From positions 1-64,000 of the forward strand of contig LADS01000038.1 in the NCBI GenBank assembly GCA_000961725.1: a stretch of 64,000 nucleotides of DNA, read 5' to 3'. This DNA comes from Desulfobulbaceae bacterium BRH_c16a. Lineage in GTDB: Bacteria; Desulfobacterota; Desulfobulbia; Desulfobulbales; Desulfocapsaceae. The notes under the pieces are model-generated. The model was not told the DNA's origin. It saw only the letters and a list, made by a program, of their open reading frames with translations, and did not search any database. The position numbers and the translations under genes were made by a program. Positions 16,076-24,532 of the stretch are shown here, piece by piece. The number at the start of each line of letters is the position of its first letter. Position 1 is the first letter of the stretch.

Positions 16076-17851
16076 TCAGAAACGATACCGCTGCATTTTC
16101 CGGTAAAGGGTGCTTCGGTCGATTCCCAACAGCTTAGCGGCTTTTGCTTTATTGCCGCCGGTTGCTTTCAGAGCTTCGAGAATCTGCTGTTCTTCGCTGA
16201 TGTATGGACCAGACTGCTGTATTCTTGCGCCTGGATCTGCAAACATTCGTTGTGGAGGAGCATGATCCGGAAAATCCGCAGACTGTTTGGCAAACAGCAA
16301 TTCATTGGAAAAATGTTCTTTTAAAAGGGTCGCACCCGGGCACAGAACACATGCTCTCTCGATCACGTGACGTAATTCTCTCACATTTCCGGGCCAGGAA
16401 TACGCCTTCAGGATCTCCATGGCCTGATCGGAAATATTTATGATTTTTTTCCCGAGTTCATCGCGGAAGGTTACTAAAAAATTATGAACCAGCAAAGGAA
16501 TGCATTCTTTCCGTTCCCTCAGCGGTGGAAGAAGAATTTCGACTACTTTGAGTCGGTAATATAAATCCTCGCGAAAAGTTCCGTCTTTTACTTTTTTTTT
16601 CAGATCGACATTTGTCGCGGCAATGACCCGGACATCGACTCTGACAAAAGTATCCTGGCCAACCGGGTTAAAGGTTTTCTCCTGCAGAAACCGCAACAGC
16701 CGTAATTGCATTCGTGGGGTGATGTCACCGATTTCATCGAGAAAAAGAGAACCCTTGTCTGCCTGTAACAGCCTTCCCGGCCGATCCCTGTCAGCTCCGG
16801 TAAAAGATCCCTTTCTGTGGCCGAACAATTCACTTTCCAGAAGGTCTTCAGGCATCGCAGCGCAGTCGACCTTAACAAGTGGTTGATCCTTTCTTCTGCT
16901 CTCGGCGTGTAATGCTTCCGCTGCCAGTTCCTTGCCGGTTCCCGACTCACCGGTTATAAGAACGGCCGTATCCACCCGGCCGACATTTTCAATCAGCCGG
17001 TAAACATCCTGCATGACACTGCTCACCCCGATAAAGCGATGAAACCGGATCCTCGAATCCTTTTTGTCATCCGGCAATCCGAGGGTGATATCCCTGGCAA
17101 CGATGACCGCGCCGTTAAACTCATTCACTTCGTCTTTTATCGGTGCGGCATTGAGACTTATCATCCGGATAGTCCCATCCGGTTTACGACACTCGACCTG
17201 GTGCTCCCTGACCACCTCGCCGTTTTTGATAACCTGACCGGCATCATGCAGACAGGCCTTACCCATTTCGCCAGGCAGGGCATCGAGCTTTATCGCTTTC
17301 TGTGCATCGACTCCTCCCAGCCACATCTTCGCGGTATTATTGAGATTGGTGATTTCCATCCTTTCGTTGACGGTAATAATCGCATCGCTTACCGAGCTGA
17401 AAATCACCTCCAGATATCGGCGAAACTTTTCATTCTCCCGCTGCAATGCGCTCTTTTCTTTTTGCAGTTGCCAATGTTTCAGGGCCTGTCGGACAAACCG
17501 CAACAAAGTATCCTTGTTGACGGGTTTTGAAATATAATCGAATGCACCATGACGGACAGCCTCTGCTGCCGACTCAAGATTTGGAAATCCGGTTATCATG
17601 ACAACCGGACAGCGGACTCCTGTCTGTCGTATATAACGCAGGAGATCGGTCCCTTTTGCCCCTTCAAGGACAATGTCGCTGATAATGAGATCAAACCGCT
17701 GTTCATTTATGGCGAAGAGGGCTTCCTCAAAGGTAGCTGCCGTGGTAATCCTGCCATACCCTTCACGCTTGAGGAACATTTCGAAGGTGATGCGAATGCC
17801 CTCCTCGTCGTCGACAATAAGAATATGAATATCCTGCAAGGTTTCGTCCAT
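16076..17851 (-). CDS. NtrC-type sigma-54 response regulator with PAS domain
   Basis: 591 residues. The receiver domain (10-125) has D15-D16 and phospho-acceptor D59. A PAS domain at about 145-260 is unusual in this position for the family. The AAA+ sigma-54 activation domain at about 285-520 has Walker A G-E-S-G-T-G-K-E, the sigma-54-contact loop as G-S-F-T-G-A and Walker B F-L-D-E-I-G-D. A Fis-type helix-turn-helix occupies the last 40 residues. Its start overlaps the stop of the partner kinase gene by one base, so translation is coupled. The nearest candidate target is the small membrane protein pair immediately downstream, which has a sigma-54 promoter and a palindromic upstream site. PAS inside the regulator suggests that it senses a cytoplasmic signal as well as phosphorylation. 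Confidence 0.9.
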   Translation of the reverse strand: MDETLQDIHILIVDDEEGIRITFEMFLKREGYGRITTAATFEEALFAINEQRFDLIISDIVLEGAKGTDLLRYIRQTGVRCPVVMITGFPNLESAAEAVRHGAFDYISKPVNKDTLLRFVRQALKHWQLQKEKSALQRENEKFRRYLEVIFSSVSDAIITVNERMEITNLNNTAKMWLGGVDAQKAIKLDALPGEMGKACLHDAGQVIKNGEVVREHQVECRKPDGTIRMISLNAAPIKDEVNEFNGAVIVARDITLGLPDDKKDSRIRFHRFIGVSSVMQDVYRLIENVGRVDTAVLITGESGTGKELAAEALHAESRRKDQPLVKVDCAAMPEDLLESELFGHRKGSFTGADRDRPGRLLQADKGSLFLDEIGDITPRMQLRLLRFLQEKTFNPVGQDTFVRVDVRVIAATNVDLKKKVKDGTFREDLYYRLKVVEILLPPLRERKECIPLLVHNFLVTFRDELGKKIINISDQAMEILKAYSWPGNVRELRHVIERACVLCPGATLLKEHFSNELLFAKQSADFPDHAPPQRMFADPGARIQQSGPYISEEQQILEALKATGGNKAKAAKLLGIDRSTLYRKMQRYRF

Positions 17852-18999
17852 TACTTCTCCGAGGCGGGAATTTCGATTATCATATCCGTGTATTTCTTCA
17901 GAATCGAGTCAACCCTTAAGGTCCCCGCATGATTCTTGATTATGCCGTAGCTGATGCTGAGCCCGAGGCCCGAGCCCTGACCGGCTGGCTTGCTGGTAAA
18001 AAAGGGATCGAAAAGTTTTTCCAGGATCCCTTGGGGAATGCCGGTACCGCGATCACGAACAACAAGACGGAAGTAATTCCTGCCATCGATGACCACCGGC
18101 ACCGTGGAAAAATGGATCGATTTATCAGGCGAAACGGTATCCCGCCATCTTTCTTTCAGGGCAAAACGACTGTTGCTGATAAGATTGAGAACCACCTGCA
18201 TCAGCTGCAGATGATTGCCGATAATCAGGCATGACGGTTGAAAGAGATCGGTGCTTACGGATATCCCGTCATTTTTTAACTGATGCTCAACAAGGGAAAT
18301 ACTATCCAAAACCACTTCATTCAAGTCGACGAGAGTCCGTTCGTTTTCATTCTCCCTGGCAAATGACAGCAGGTTGTAGGTGATCGATGCGATACGTTCT
18401 CCTTCCCGGACTATCCTCTTCAGGAGCATTGCCTGTTCGCTGTCTTTTTCACAATCATCGAGGAGAAGCTGGGCGAAGTTGATTATTCCGTTGATTGGAT
18501 TGTTCACCTCGTGGGCCACTCCTGCTGCGAGTTCGCCGATAGCCGCCAGCTGGGCGGTGCGGATGGAATCGACTTTTCTCACTTCATCCTGGGTGAGTTT
18601 TCTTGCGATAAGAAGAATCAGTTCTTTATCTTCCGGCCCTTGCTCCACCGGCACGATACTCAGGCTGTATTCACCGCCCAGTCCGGGCAACCGGGTATCT
18701 TCCACCTTATAGGCGCTGGTAAGCAGAAATTCCTCGAGAGGACACTTGATGTGAGGCCAGCGGCCGCCATGGATTATTTCACAAACCCCTTTGCCGATAA
18801 CCTCGGCAGCGGACTTCCGGGTTGCCTTCAACAGGGCGGAGTTCACCTGGATAATCTTTCCCTGCGGGGTCACCACAATCATGGGATCCTGATGGGAATG
18901 AAAAAGCTCGACGCCAACCCCCTTGCAGAGGGTCCGCGGAAGAACCTGGCAATCGGCTTTCACCGAAGAACCGGGATGAGACGGGCAGTCGCTATGCAT
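17851..18999 (-). CDS. Cytoplasmic PAS-domain sensor histidine kinase
   Basis: A soluble kinase with no membrane segment. An N-terminal PAS domain at about residues 35-140 contains a C-E-I-I-H...H-I-K-C-P-L motif. The HisKA domain has the phospho-acceptor His in V-A-H-E-V-N-N-P-I-N-G, and the HATPase_c domain has N-L-I-S-N-S, D-R-G-T-G-I-P and G-S-G-L-G-L-S boxes. Cognate kinase of the NtrC-type regulator whose start overlaps its stop. ATG 18999 is preferred because GGAG lies about 8 bases upstream; the frame also has an ATG at 19023. The Cys/His pattern in PAS recurs in Desulfobacterota sensors and may bind a metal or respond to redox (inference). It is divergent from the four-PAS activator. 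Confidence 0.88.
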   Translation of the reverse strand: MHSDCPSHPGSSVKADCQVLPRTLCKGVGVELFHSHQDPMIVVTPQGKIIQVNSALLKATRKSAAEVIGKGVCEIIHGGRWPHIKCPLEEFLLTSAYKVEDTRLPGLGGEYSLSIVPVEQGPEDKELILLIARKLTQDEVRKVDSIRTAQLAAIGELAAGVAHEVNNPINGIINFAQLLLDDCEKDSEQAMLLKRIVREGERIASITYNLLSFARENENERTLVDLNEVVLDSISLVEHQLKNDGISVSTDLFQPSCLIIGNHLQLMQVVLNLISNSRFALKERWRDTVSPDKSIHFSTVPVVIDGRNYFRLVVRDRGTGIPQGILEKLFDPFFTSKPAGQGSGLGLSISYGIIKNHAGTLRVDSILKKYTDMIIEIPASEK

Positions 19000-19159
19000 A
19001 CTGGGCTCCGGAGGACAAATCATTCGATCTGCCGCTGACGATGGGATGCTCCCCTCTTCAGTGTATACACTGTGGCACTTGCTGCGTACGACAGTTAATC
19101 ATATAATGAAATATGCAAAATGTCCTTCCTTTGCTGGAAAGCCCATACAGGAGAAGAAC

Positions 19160-21550
19160 GTGTCATCTCAAATAGTACCAGAGTCGGAGCACCTGGCAAG
19201 TGGATTTGTCACCGTCGACCAAGATTGGATTGTCACTGCCTTCAACCAGAAGGCCGGGCTTATCCTTGGTCTTGAAGGCAAGGACATTGTCGGCAAGCAC
19301 TGCCGGGAAATTTTCTACAACGATCCGCGTTTTTCCTCGATTTGTGCCCACATTGCTCCGCTCACCAAACAAAAGGGCTGCCAAAACATTGAATTGACTC
19401 TCGGTAACCCGGTTTCCGGCGAAAAGAATGCAGTGCGGATGCGCATCATCACCATACCTGGAAAAACCGGTGCCATAGTCGGGGCGATTATCGGTTTTGC
19501 CGATCTCACCGAACCTCTTGCCGCCAGCCGACTGGCTCTGAACAGCATTGCCGAAGGCGTGTTTACGGTTGATAAGAGTTTTTGTATAACAAGCTTCAAT
19601 TCGGCAGCCGAAAAAATTACCGGCTGGCACGAATATGAGGTTCTCGGCCGCTGCTGCCGGGAAATATTCAAGGCCAGCATCTGCCGTTCCTCCTGTTCCC
19701 TTCTCGAATGCATCAAAAACAAGTTATTAATCTCCGATCGCATTGCCTATATCGAAAGCAAGGACGGCCTCTCCATCCCGATCAAACTGAGCGTGGCCCC
19801 CCTGCTCGACATGTACCGGAATGTCATCGGCGGAGTCGAGACATTTGTCGATATCACCGCCACCTTACAGTACGAATTGATTCTCGCTGCCGTTGCCGAC
19901 GGAGTGTTTACCGTTGACCCGCAAGGCAAGATTACATCCTTCAACAAGGCCGCTGAACAGATTACCGGCTACCTTGAGGAGGAAGTGATTGGCAAGATCT
20001 GCAGTGAAGTGTTGTTTTCCAGCAACAGCGCTCTCAGCTGTCCTCTCACCTCCTGCATGACGGAAAAGCACTCCATTGTCGACCAGGAACTCTTTATAAT
20101 CGGCAAGGACGGCTATTCCATCCCTGTGAGTGTCAGTGCGGCCCCCCTGATCGGCCACAATCAACAGATTCTTGGAGGAGTTCAGTCATTTAGAAACAAT
20201 ACTCATAACCTGCAGAAGGCTTTGATCCTCGATTCGGTTGCCGACGGAGTTTTCACTGTCGACCGCGACTGGCGCATCACCTCTTTCAATCTCTCCGCAG
20301 AACTCATCACCGGCTGGCGTCGGGAAGCGGCGATAGGATCCTACTGCAGCGATATCTTCTGCTCTTCCGTATGCGGCAAGAACTGCGCCGTTGCCGAAAG
20401 CCTGTACTCCGGTCAGCCGGTGGCCAACAGATCGATCACCATTAAAAACCGCAACGGCAAAGATGTTTCGGTGAGCATCAGCGCGGCCCCCCTTGTGGAC
20501 CACGACGGCAACGTCCTTGGCGGGGTCGAAACCTTCCGCGACCTCAGTGTGGAGATGAGTCTTCGCCTGCAGCTGACCCAGAAGTATACCTTTGAATCAA
20601 TAATCAGCAAGAGTCCTTCAATGCAGCGAATTTTCCAGATAATGCCGGATATCGCCAAAAGCGAAAGCAACGTCCTGATTCTGGGAGAGAGCGGCACCGG
20701 CAAAGAGCTGGTGGCCAGTGCACTGTATCATGCCTCGGCCAGGAAGAACCGGCCGTTTGTTGTGGTGAATTGCGGCGCCCTGCCGGACACCCTGCTCGAA
20801 TCGGAACTTTTCGGTTACAAGGCCGGGGCTTTTACCGACGCGAAAAAGGATAAGATCGGACGCTTTGCCGCGGCCGAAGGTGGGACGATTTTCCTCGATG
20901 AGATTGGCGACATTCCTCAATCCCTGCAGGTAAAACTGCTCCGGGTCCTCCAGAACAAAGTGTATGAACCACTCGGCTCAAACGTTCCGGTTAAGGCCGA
21001 TGTCAGAATTATTGCCGCGACCAACAAGGACCTCCTCGAGCTGGTCAAACAAGGGGCGTTCAGGGATGATCTGTATTATCGCCTGAATGTGGTCAACATC
21101 CTGTTGCCGCCGCTCAGGGAGAGGATTGAGGATATACCTCTTCTAGTGGAACATTTCGTCGAAAAATTCGGCGCGGAAAAACAAAAGGATATCGTCGGTG
21201 TCAGCGATGAAGTTCTGACCCTTCTTATGAAATATCATTTTCCCGGCAACATCCGGGAACTGGAGAACATCATTGAATATGGGTTCATCCTCTGTCCCGG
21301 CGGGTACATCCAGCTGCAGCACCTGCCCGATGCTTTCGTCCAGGAAGAGAACTTCAGCGACAGCCGGTTCCTTTCGGCTGCTGAAGGATTATCCCTCGAA
21401 GAAATTGAAAAGCTGGCTATTGAAGTCGCCTTAAGACGTAATAAATGGAAAAAGATGAAGACCTGCAGAGAGCTGGGTATCTCCAAAGACACCCTCCGCA
21501 GAAAAATCACCCACTATCGGATTACCGCGCCTCCCGGAGTGGACATGTAG
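19160..21550 (+). CDS. Sigma-54-dependent activator with four tandem Cys-rich PAS domains
   Basis: 796 residues from GTG 19160, chosen over upstream ATGs (19046, 19106) because AGGAGA lies five bases before it. Four tandem PAS domains (about 10-120, 125-235, 237-345, 348-460) each begin with a variant of G-V-F-T-V-D and each carry a Cys cluster after the F-alpha region: C-x2-I-F/V-L, then further Cys pairs such as C-R-S-S-C and C-G-K-N-C. An AAA+ domain follows with Walker A G-E-S-G-T-G-K-E, the loop G-A-F-T-D-A in place of G-A-F-T-G-A, and Walker B F-L-D-E-I-G-D. A Fis-like helix-turn-helix ends the protein. There is no receiver domain, so it is signalled through PAS. It sits upstream of the NrfD cluster, whose second operon has a sigma-54 promoter (26044-26059), and is the best candidate regulator for it. 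Confidence 0.88.
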   Translation: MSSQIVPESEHLASGFVTVDQDWIVTAFNQKAGLILGLEGKDIVGKHCREIFYNDPRFSSICAHIAPLTKQKGCQNIELTLGNPVSGEKNAVRMRIITIPGKTGAIVGAIIGFADLTEPLAASRLALNSIAEGVFTVDKSFCITSFNSAAEKITGWHEYEVLGRCCREIFKASICRSSCSLLECIKNKLLISDRIAYIESKDGLSIPIKLSVAPLLDMYRNVIGGVETFVDITATLQYELILAAVADGVFTVDPQGKITSFNKAAEQITGYLEEEVIGKICSEVLFSSNSALSCPLTSCMTEKHSIVDQELFIIGKDGYSIPVSVSAAPLIGHNQQILGGVQSFRNNTHNLQKALILDSVADGVFTVDRDWRITSFNLSAELITGWRREAAIGSYCSDIFCSSVCGKNCAVAESLYSGQPVANRSITIKNRNGKDVSVSISAAPLVDHDGNVLGGVETFRDLSVEMSLRLQLTQKYTFESIISKSPSMQRIFQIMPDIAKSESNVLILGESGTGKELVASALYHASARKNRPFVVVNCGALPDTLLESELFGYKAGAFTDAKKDKIGRFAAAEGGTIFLDEIGDIPQSLQVKLLRVLQNKVYEPLGSNVPVKADVRIIAATNKDLLELVKQGAFRDDLYYRLNVVNILLPPLRERIEDIPLLVEHFVEKFGAEKQKDIVGVSDEVLTLLMKYHFPGNIRELENIIEYGFILCPGGYIQLQHLPDAFVQEENFSDSRFLSAAEGLSLEEIEKLAIEVALRRNKWKKMKTCRELGISKDTLRRKITHYRITAPPGVDM

Positions 21551-21589
21551 AAGCGTTACCAGGGATACGCACGGCAGGCTCGCCTGAAT

Positions 21590-22048
21590 TCAGCGAGCCT
21601 TTCGATCTTTTGCTTTTTTTTCTTCATCCGTCGGCAGTGTTTGCCGGCGAGCCGCAACATCCCTTTCCTTGGCCTTTCTCTCCCCTTCCGCATCGCCGGC
21701 AAGATGGAGGCTTCGCGGAATAGCCCGATCGACGACCGCGTCACAGGTGCATTGGGTTTCCTTCGGGCAGTCGGCTATCTCATGGCACGTTGCATAACGT
21801 AAGAGCTTCTTGATTCCGGGGATGGAGATTCCCTCATCATGGATCAGTCGGCGCAGACAGCCGATCCAGGTCAGATCATTGGCTGAATACAATCTTCTGT
21901 TTCCAATCCTGGTTGGCTTGATCAGCCCTTCATCCTCATAAATCCGCAGGGTGCGCGGGTGAACGTCCAGCAGTTTAGCCGCCACCCCTATGGGATAAAC
22001 AGGCATCTCTTTTTTTATTGGCTCAACATTCGGCTTTTTTCTTACCAT
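21590..22048 (-). CDS. MerR-family regulator with Cys-rich tail (first of two)
   Basis: 152 residues from the ATG at 22048, which has a GGAGGAG upstream; a GTG at 22084 is an alternative. The N-terminal MerR winged helix contains I-G-V-A-A-K-L-L-D-V-H-P-R-T-L-R-I-Y-E, close to HspR-type MerR regulators. After the dimerisation helix comes a Cys pattern C-H-E-I-A-D-C-P-K-E-T-Q-C-T-C, then a highly charged Lys/Arg/Glu tail. The second MerR gene at 24092-24451 has the same C-x5-C-x6-C spacing. Each lies 80-95 bases downstream of an nrfD gene, suggesting feedback control of these operons, perhaps with a redox or metal cofactor on the Cys (inference). Confidence 0.82.
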   Translation of the reverse strand: MVRKKPNVEPIKKEMPVYPIGVAAKLLDVHPRTLRIYEDEGLIKPTRIGNRRLYSANDLTWIGCLRRLIHDEGISIPGIKKLLRYATCHEIADCPKETQCTCDAVVDRAIPRSLHLAGDAEGERKAKERDVAARRQTLPTDEEKKAKDRKAR

Positions 22049-22141
22049 GCAGGAAATCTCCTCCAGTATTGCGTTTCCCGCCACATTACCCGATTTTGCA
22101 ACGTACCACGAGAAAGAAAGATCTCTATGAATGTTATGTCT

Positions 22142-23335
22142 TCAATGCTGCTCAGTGAGATGTCCGCGAAAGAGCTTCTCGCCCATCAGGAAGATCAGTC
22201 CGCAAAAGGCAACCCCGCCCAAAACCACCAGATTCTCGTGGAGACTGGGCGCATAGGTGAGAAGGTCGGGATAATCGACCAGGCCCATGCCGTGAAAAGC
22301 GGGAACCAGCTGACCGACAATCACCAGATCGTAGCGCATGAAGAATATCCCGATCATTCCGGCAAGTGAGGCGATGAACAGGGCGTTCATGTTCCGGCCT
22401 TTGACCGCCATGATGACGACAAAAGGGATTACCATGCCCAGCAGCACCTCGCCCAACCAGAAATTCGGCGCGTACGATCCGGTCAGAAGGAGCTGCATTG
22501 CTTCATATTTGCCGGGAGGGTTGCCCGTTATTCCGGTTATCATCTTCCAGCTGGTAAAGAAAATGATCACCGCCATCATCAAGGCGCCAAGTTTTGCAAC
22601 GCCCTCCAGGGATTTCTTCATCTCTTCGCTCATCTTCCAGCCGTTGAACCGGTAGGCGATATAGGTGAAAAAGATAATGGCCACACAGCCCGACATCGCC
22701 GCCGAGGTAATGAAATAGATCGGCATGTACGGCCCGTGCCAGAACTCCCGGCCGTTCAAAAGGCCAAATACCGCGCCCAGGTTCGAATGCGCCACAATAC
22801 CGGTCAACAGCCCCGCCAGACCAAAAGCCGTGGCTATTTTATGCTGCTCCTTCTGCAGCATCACAAATTCGATCATCATAAAGAACAGATAAGCTCCATA
22901 TAAAGTGCCCATCCACCAGATGTTCGAGGTCGGATTGGCGCCGATCACGTTGCCGACCGGCATGCGCCAGGAGTTTTCAATCTCGAAGGCGATCACCAGA
23001 AATCCGGCGACAATAGTTGCGATCGATAAAAACACCGCCCGCTTGGCAATCGGATTGAAATTCTTAAAGCCGAAAACATGCCCAACCGCGGAAACAATGC
23101 ACAGCCCGGTCGAGGTCACCACGAAGAAAACATAGGCGGCAATCAGAATTCCCCAGGGGACTCCGCGGCTCACCCCGAAGGTGTGCTCATGCCCCACGTA
23201 CAGCGAATGTACTCCCGCCGCAACCCCCACTACACTGAGTAGTGCCAAAATTCCCATCGCAATATTGTACTTCCCCGATCCGGTCGCAACCAGACCGCCT
23301 TCCTGCGGTAGTATTCCTGCCAGCCCATTGTTCAT
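22142..23335 (-). CDS. NrfD-type integral membrane subunit, near-identical copy 1
   Basis: 397 residues, about ten membrane helices, the NrfD/PsrC fold that exchanges electrons with menaquinone and may support charge translocation. Conserved signs include the early H-S-L-Y-V-G-H, the E-I-E-N-S-W-R-M-P-V-G block and the S-N-I-W-W-M-G-T-L-Y-G turn. It differs from the copy at 27884-29077 at only five residues, at the N-terminus, one Val/Ile change and the last five positions. GGAGG seven bases before ATG 23335 fixes the start. A 37-residue membrane peptide is encoded just upstream, and no ferredoxin is adjacent to this copy, so it may share partners with the downstream cluster or replace the other copy under different conditions. 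Confidence 0.9.
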   Translation of the reverse strand: MNNGLAGILPQEGGLVATGSGKYNIAMGILALLSVVGVAAGVHSLYVGHEHTFGVSRGVPWGILIAAYVFFVVTSTGLCIVSAVGHVFGFKNFNPIAKRAVFLSIATIVAGFLVIAFEIENSWRMPVGNVIGANPTSNIWWMGTLYGAYLFFMMIEFVMLQKEQHKIATAFGLAGLLTGIVAHSNLGAVFGLLNGREFWHGPYMPIYFITSAAMSGCVAIIFFTYIAYRFNGWKMSEEMKKSLEGVAKLGALMMAVIIFFTSWKMITGITGNPPGKYEAMQLLLTGSYAPNFWLGEVLLGMVIPFVVIMAVKGRNMNALFIASLAGMIGIFFMRYDLVIVGQLVPAFHGMGLVDYPDLLTYAPSLHENLVVLGGVAFCGLIFLMGEKLFRGHLTEQH

Positions 23336-23383
23336 ATTGTGCCTCCTTGTCCGGTTCCCTCGGACATTGTCTCAGATAAATGA

Positions 23384-23497
23384 TCAGTTTCCCGAATCTC
23401 TCCGGAACTGCTCCAGATACCGTTTCACTTTCAGTTCATACAACGTGTGTACAGTTGCAGCCCCAATCCACAACACCAGAAAATATACAGCTTCCAT
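23384..23497 (-). CDS. 37-residue single-helix membrane peptide upstream of nrfD
   Basis: A short frame with a strong GGAGGG ribosome binding site five bases before ATG 23497. The product starts M-E-A-V-Y-F-L-V-L-W-I-G, one membrane helix, then a basic, helical C-terminus (K-V-K-R-Y-L-E-Q-F-R-R-D). It ends 48 bases before nrfD. Small one-helix subunits accompany NrfD-like proteins in several sulfate-reducer complexes (HmcD and TmcD are known cases), so it may be an accessory subunit. I cannot place it in a family. Confidence 0.6.
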   Translation of the reverse strand: MEAVYFLVLWIGAATVHTLYELKVKRYLEQFRRDSGN

Positions 23498-23578
23498 AAT
23501 CCCTCCATCATTCTGCTCGGATCTTGTCATCTGTTCCCGTCGACAACATCATACATTGCCTTATGAACATATTGAATA

Positions 23579-23607
23579 TATCTAAACCTTACATTTGCAA
23601 TTGTCAA
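23579..23607 (-). promoter_or_regulatory. Sigma-70 promoter of the small peptide-nrfD operon
   Basis: On the minus strand TTGACA is separated by 17 bases from TAGATA. Transcription would start near 23572, about 75 bases upstream of the 37-residue ORF. Confidence 0.6.
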
Positions 23608-23740
23608 TTAATTAGCATTATGTTTTATACATTTTGCCGTACAGACATGACAAAGAACAACTAATTCTCTTATAATCTACCGATATTTCTGATATTTATT
23701 CAATAAATTATAAAAAGAAGTTGTCCGATTTTTAATGGGT

Positions 23741-23793
23741 TTCAAGGCGCATTTTGCGCCATACATAGAAATAGACGCAGAATGCGCCTTGAA
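23741..23793. promoter_or_regulatory. Paired palindromic operators, GRCGCAWWWTRCGYC type
   Basis: GGCGCATTTTGCGCC at 23746-23760 and GACGCAGAATGCGCC at 23774-23788 are two 15-base dyads with centres 28 bases apart. Their outer halves together form a 13-base perfect inverted repeat (TTCAAGGCGCATT and AATGCGCCTTGAA). The same 15-mer recurs upstream of the second NrfD operon. They lie about 140-190 bases upstream of the sigma-70 -35 box. Confidence 0.6.
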
Positions 23794-23870
23794 GTAATCG
23801 TTATATAATTTTCTCAGGAGTTTGAAAGAGGGCAGACAAAAAGAAGAGAGGAAAAAACACGCAGGAATGT

Positions 23871-23988
23871 AGTACCTTAGAAATTCAACTCGAATCTAAA
23901 AAATCGATAGCGATAGCGATGGCGATGGTGAAGAGTACGCTCAAGTCGGATGAACACTGAAAAGAGTACCCCTTACGGGGTGTCAGAC
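23871..23988 (-). repeat. Dispersed intergenic repeat, copy C
   Basis: On the minus strand it begins GTCTGACACCCCGTAAGGGG, then TACTCTTTTCAGTG, and ends TTGAATTTCTAAGGTACT. The middle is replaced by a short GCGATA/GCGATG tandem tract, so the stem seen in copies A, B and D is incomplete. Confidence 0.55.
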
Positions 23989-24091
23989 GGGGAAGTGCAG
24001 CCAGCAAGGAAGAATCTTATTGGCGACACAATACGCGACTTAGCCAAGGAGGCGGTACAGCAGACAACGAAAGAAAGATCATCAACCGCCT

Positions 24092-24451
24092 TCAGGCGGC
24101 GAGATCATTCTTGTCAGGGGGCAGTACCAGTCTGGCAATCTTCTTTGGTACGAGAGTATTCGAAAAAAAGGCGGAACAACGCTTTCGTTTCTCAAAAGAA
24201 CAGTTGATAATATTCCAGCAGGGGGTGAATTTCAGAAGTTTCTTCACACCATTGAGGCTCACCCCGTGTTCATGAACCATCTCCCTGAGGCATTCGATCC
24301 ACTGAATATCACGTAACGAGTAGTATCGCCAGGCCCCTTTTCGCAAGGGACTGATCAGACCCGCCTCTTCATAGTTACGTAACGTCCGGGGGTGAACTTC
24401 GAGCATTTCCGCAGCCCTGCCAATAGTGAAAAATGCTTTATCTTCTTTCAT
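24092..24451 (-). CDS. MerR-family regulator with Cys-rich tail (second of two)
   Basis: 119 residues. The MerR winged helix has I-G-R-A-A-E-M-L-E-V-H-P-R-T-L-R-N-Y-E-E-A-G-L-I, and the dimerisation helix ends in K-L-L-K-F-T-P. A Cys pattern C-W-N-I-I-N-C-S-F-E-K-R-K-R-C then matches the spacing of the paralogue at 21590-22048. Last gene of the operon 25988-24092, 81 bases after the divergent NrfD. Its likely targets are the dyads around the NrfD operons, although the sigma-54 activator is a competing candidate for those sites. Confidence 0.82.
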   Translation of the reverse strand: MKEDKAFFTIGRAAEMLEVHPRTLRNYEEAGLISPLRKGAWRYYSLRDIQWIECLREMVHEHGVSLNGVKKLLKFTPCWNIINCSFEKRKRCSAFFSNTLVPKKIARLVLPPDKNDLAA

Positions 24452-24532
24452 CCGGCTTTCTCCTTCCGACTAGCAGCCTGAACGGGCATCAAGCTCGTCC
24501 AGGCTGTTTTGTCCGCACCTGATTGACAATCC

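Noticed and set aside
23901-23935. Short GCGATA/GCGATG tandem tract considered as a CRISPR or VNTR
   Set aside because: Only a few imperfect 6-base units inside a dispersed repeat; no spacers or array structure.
23950-24207. 85-codon plus-strand frame beginning in repeat copy C
   Set aside because: Starts inside the dispersed repeat and overlaps the 3' end of the MerR gene; no conserved features.
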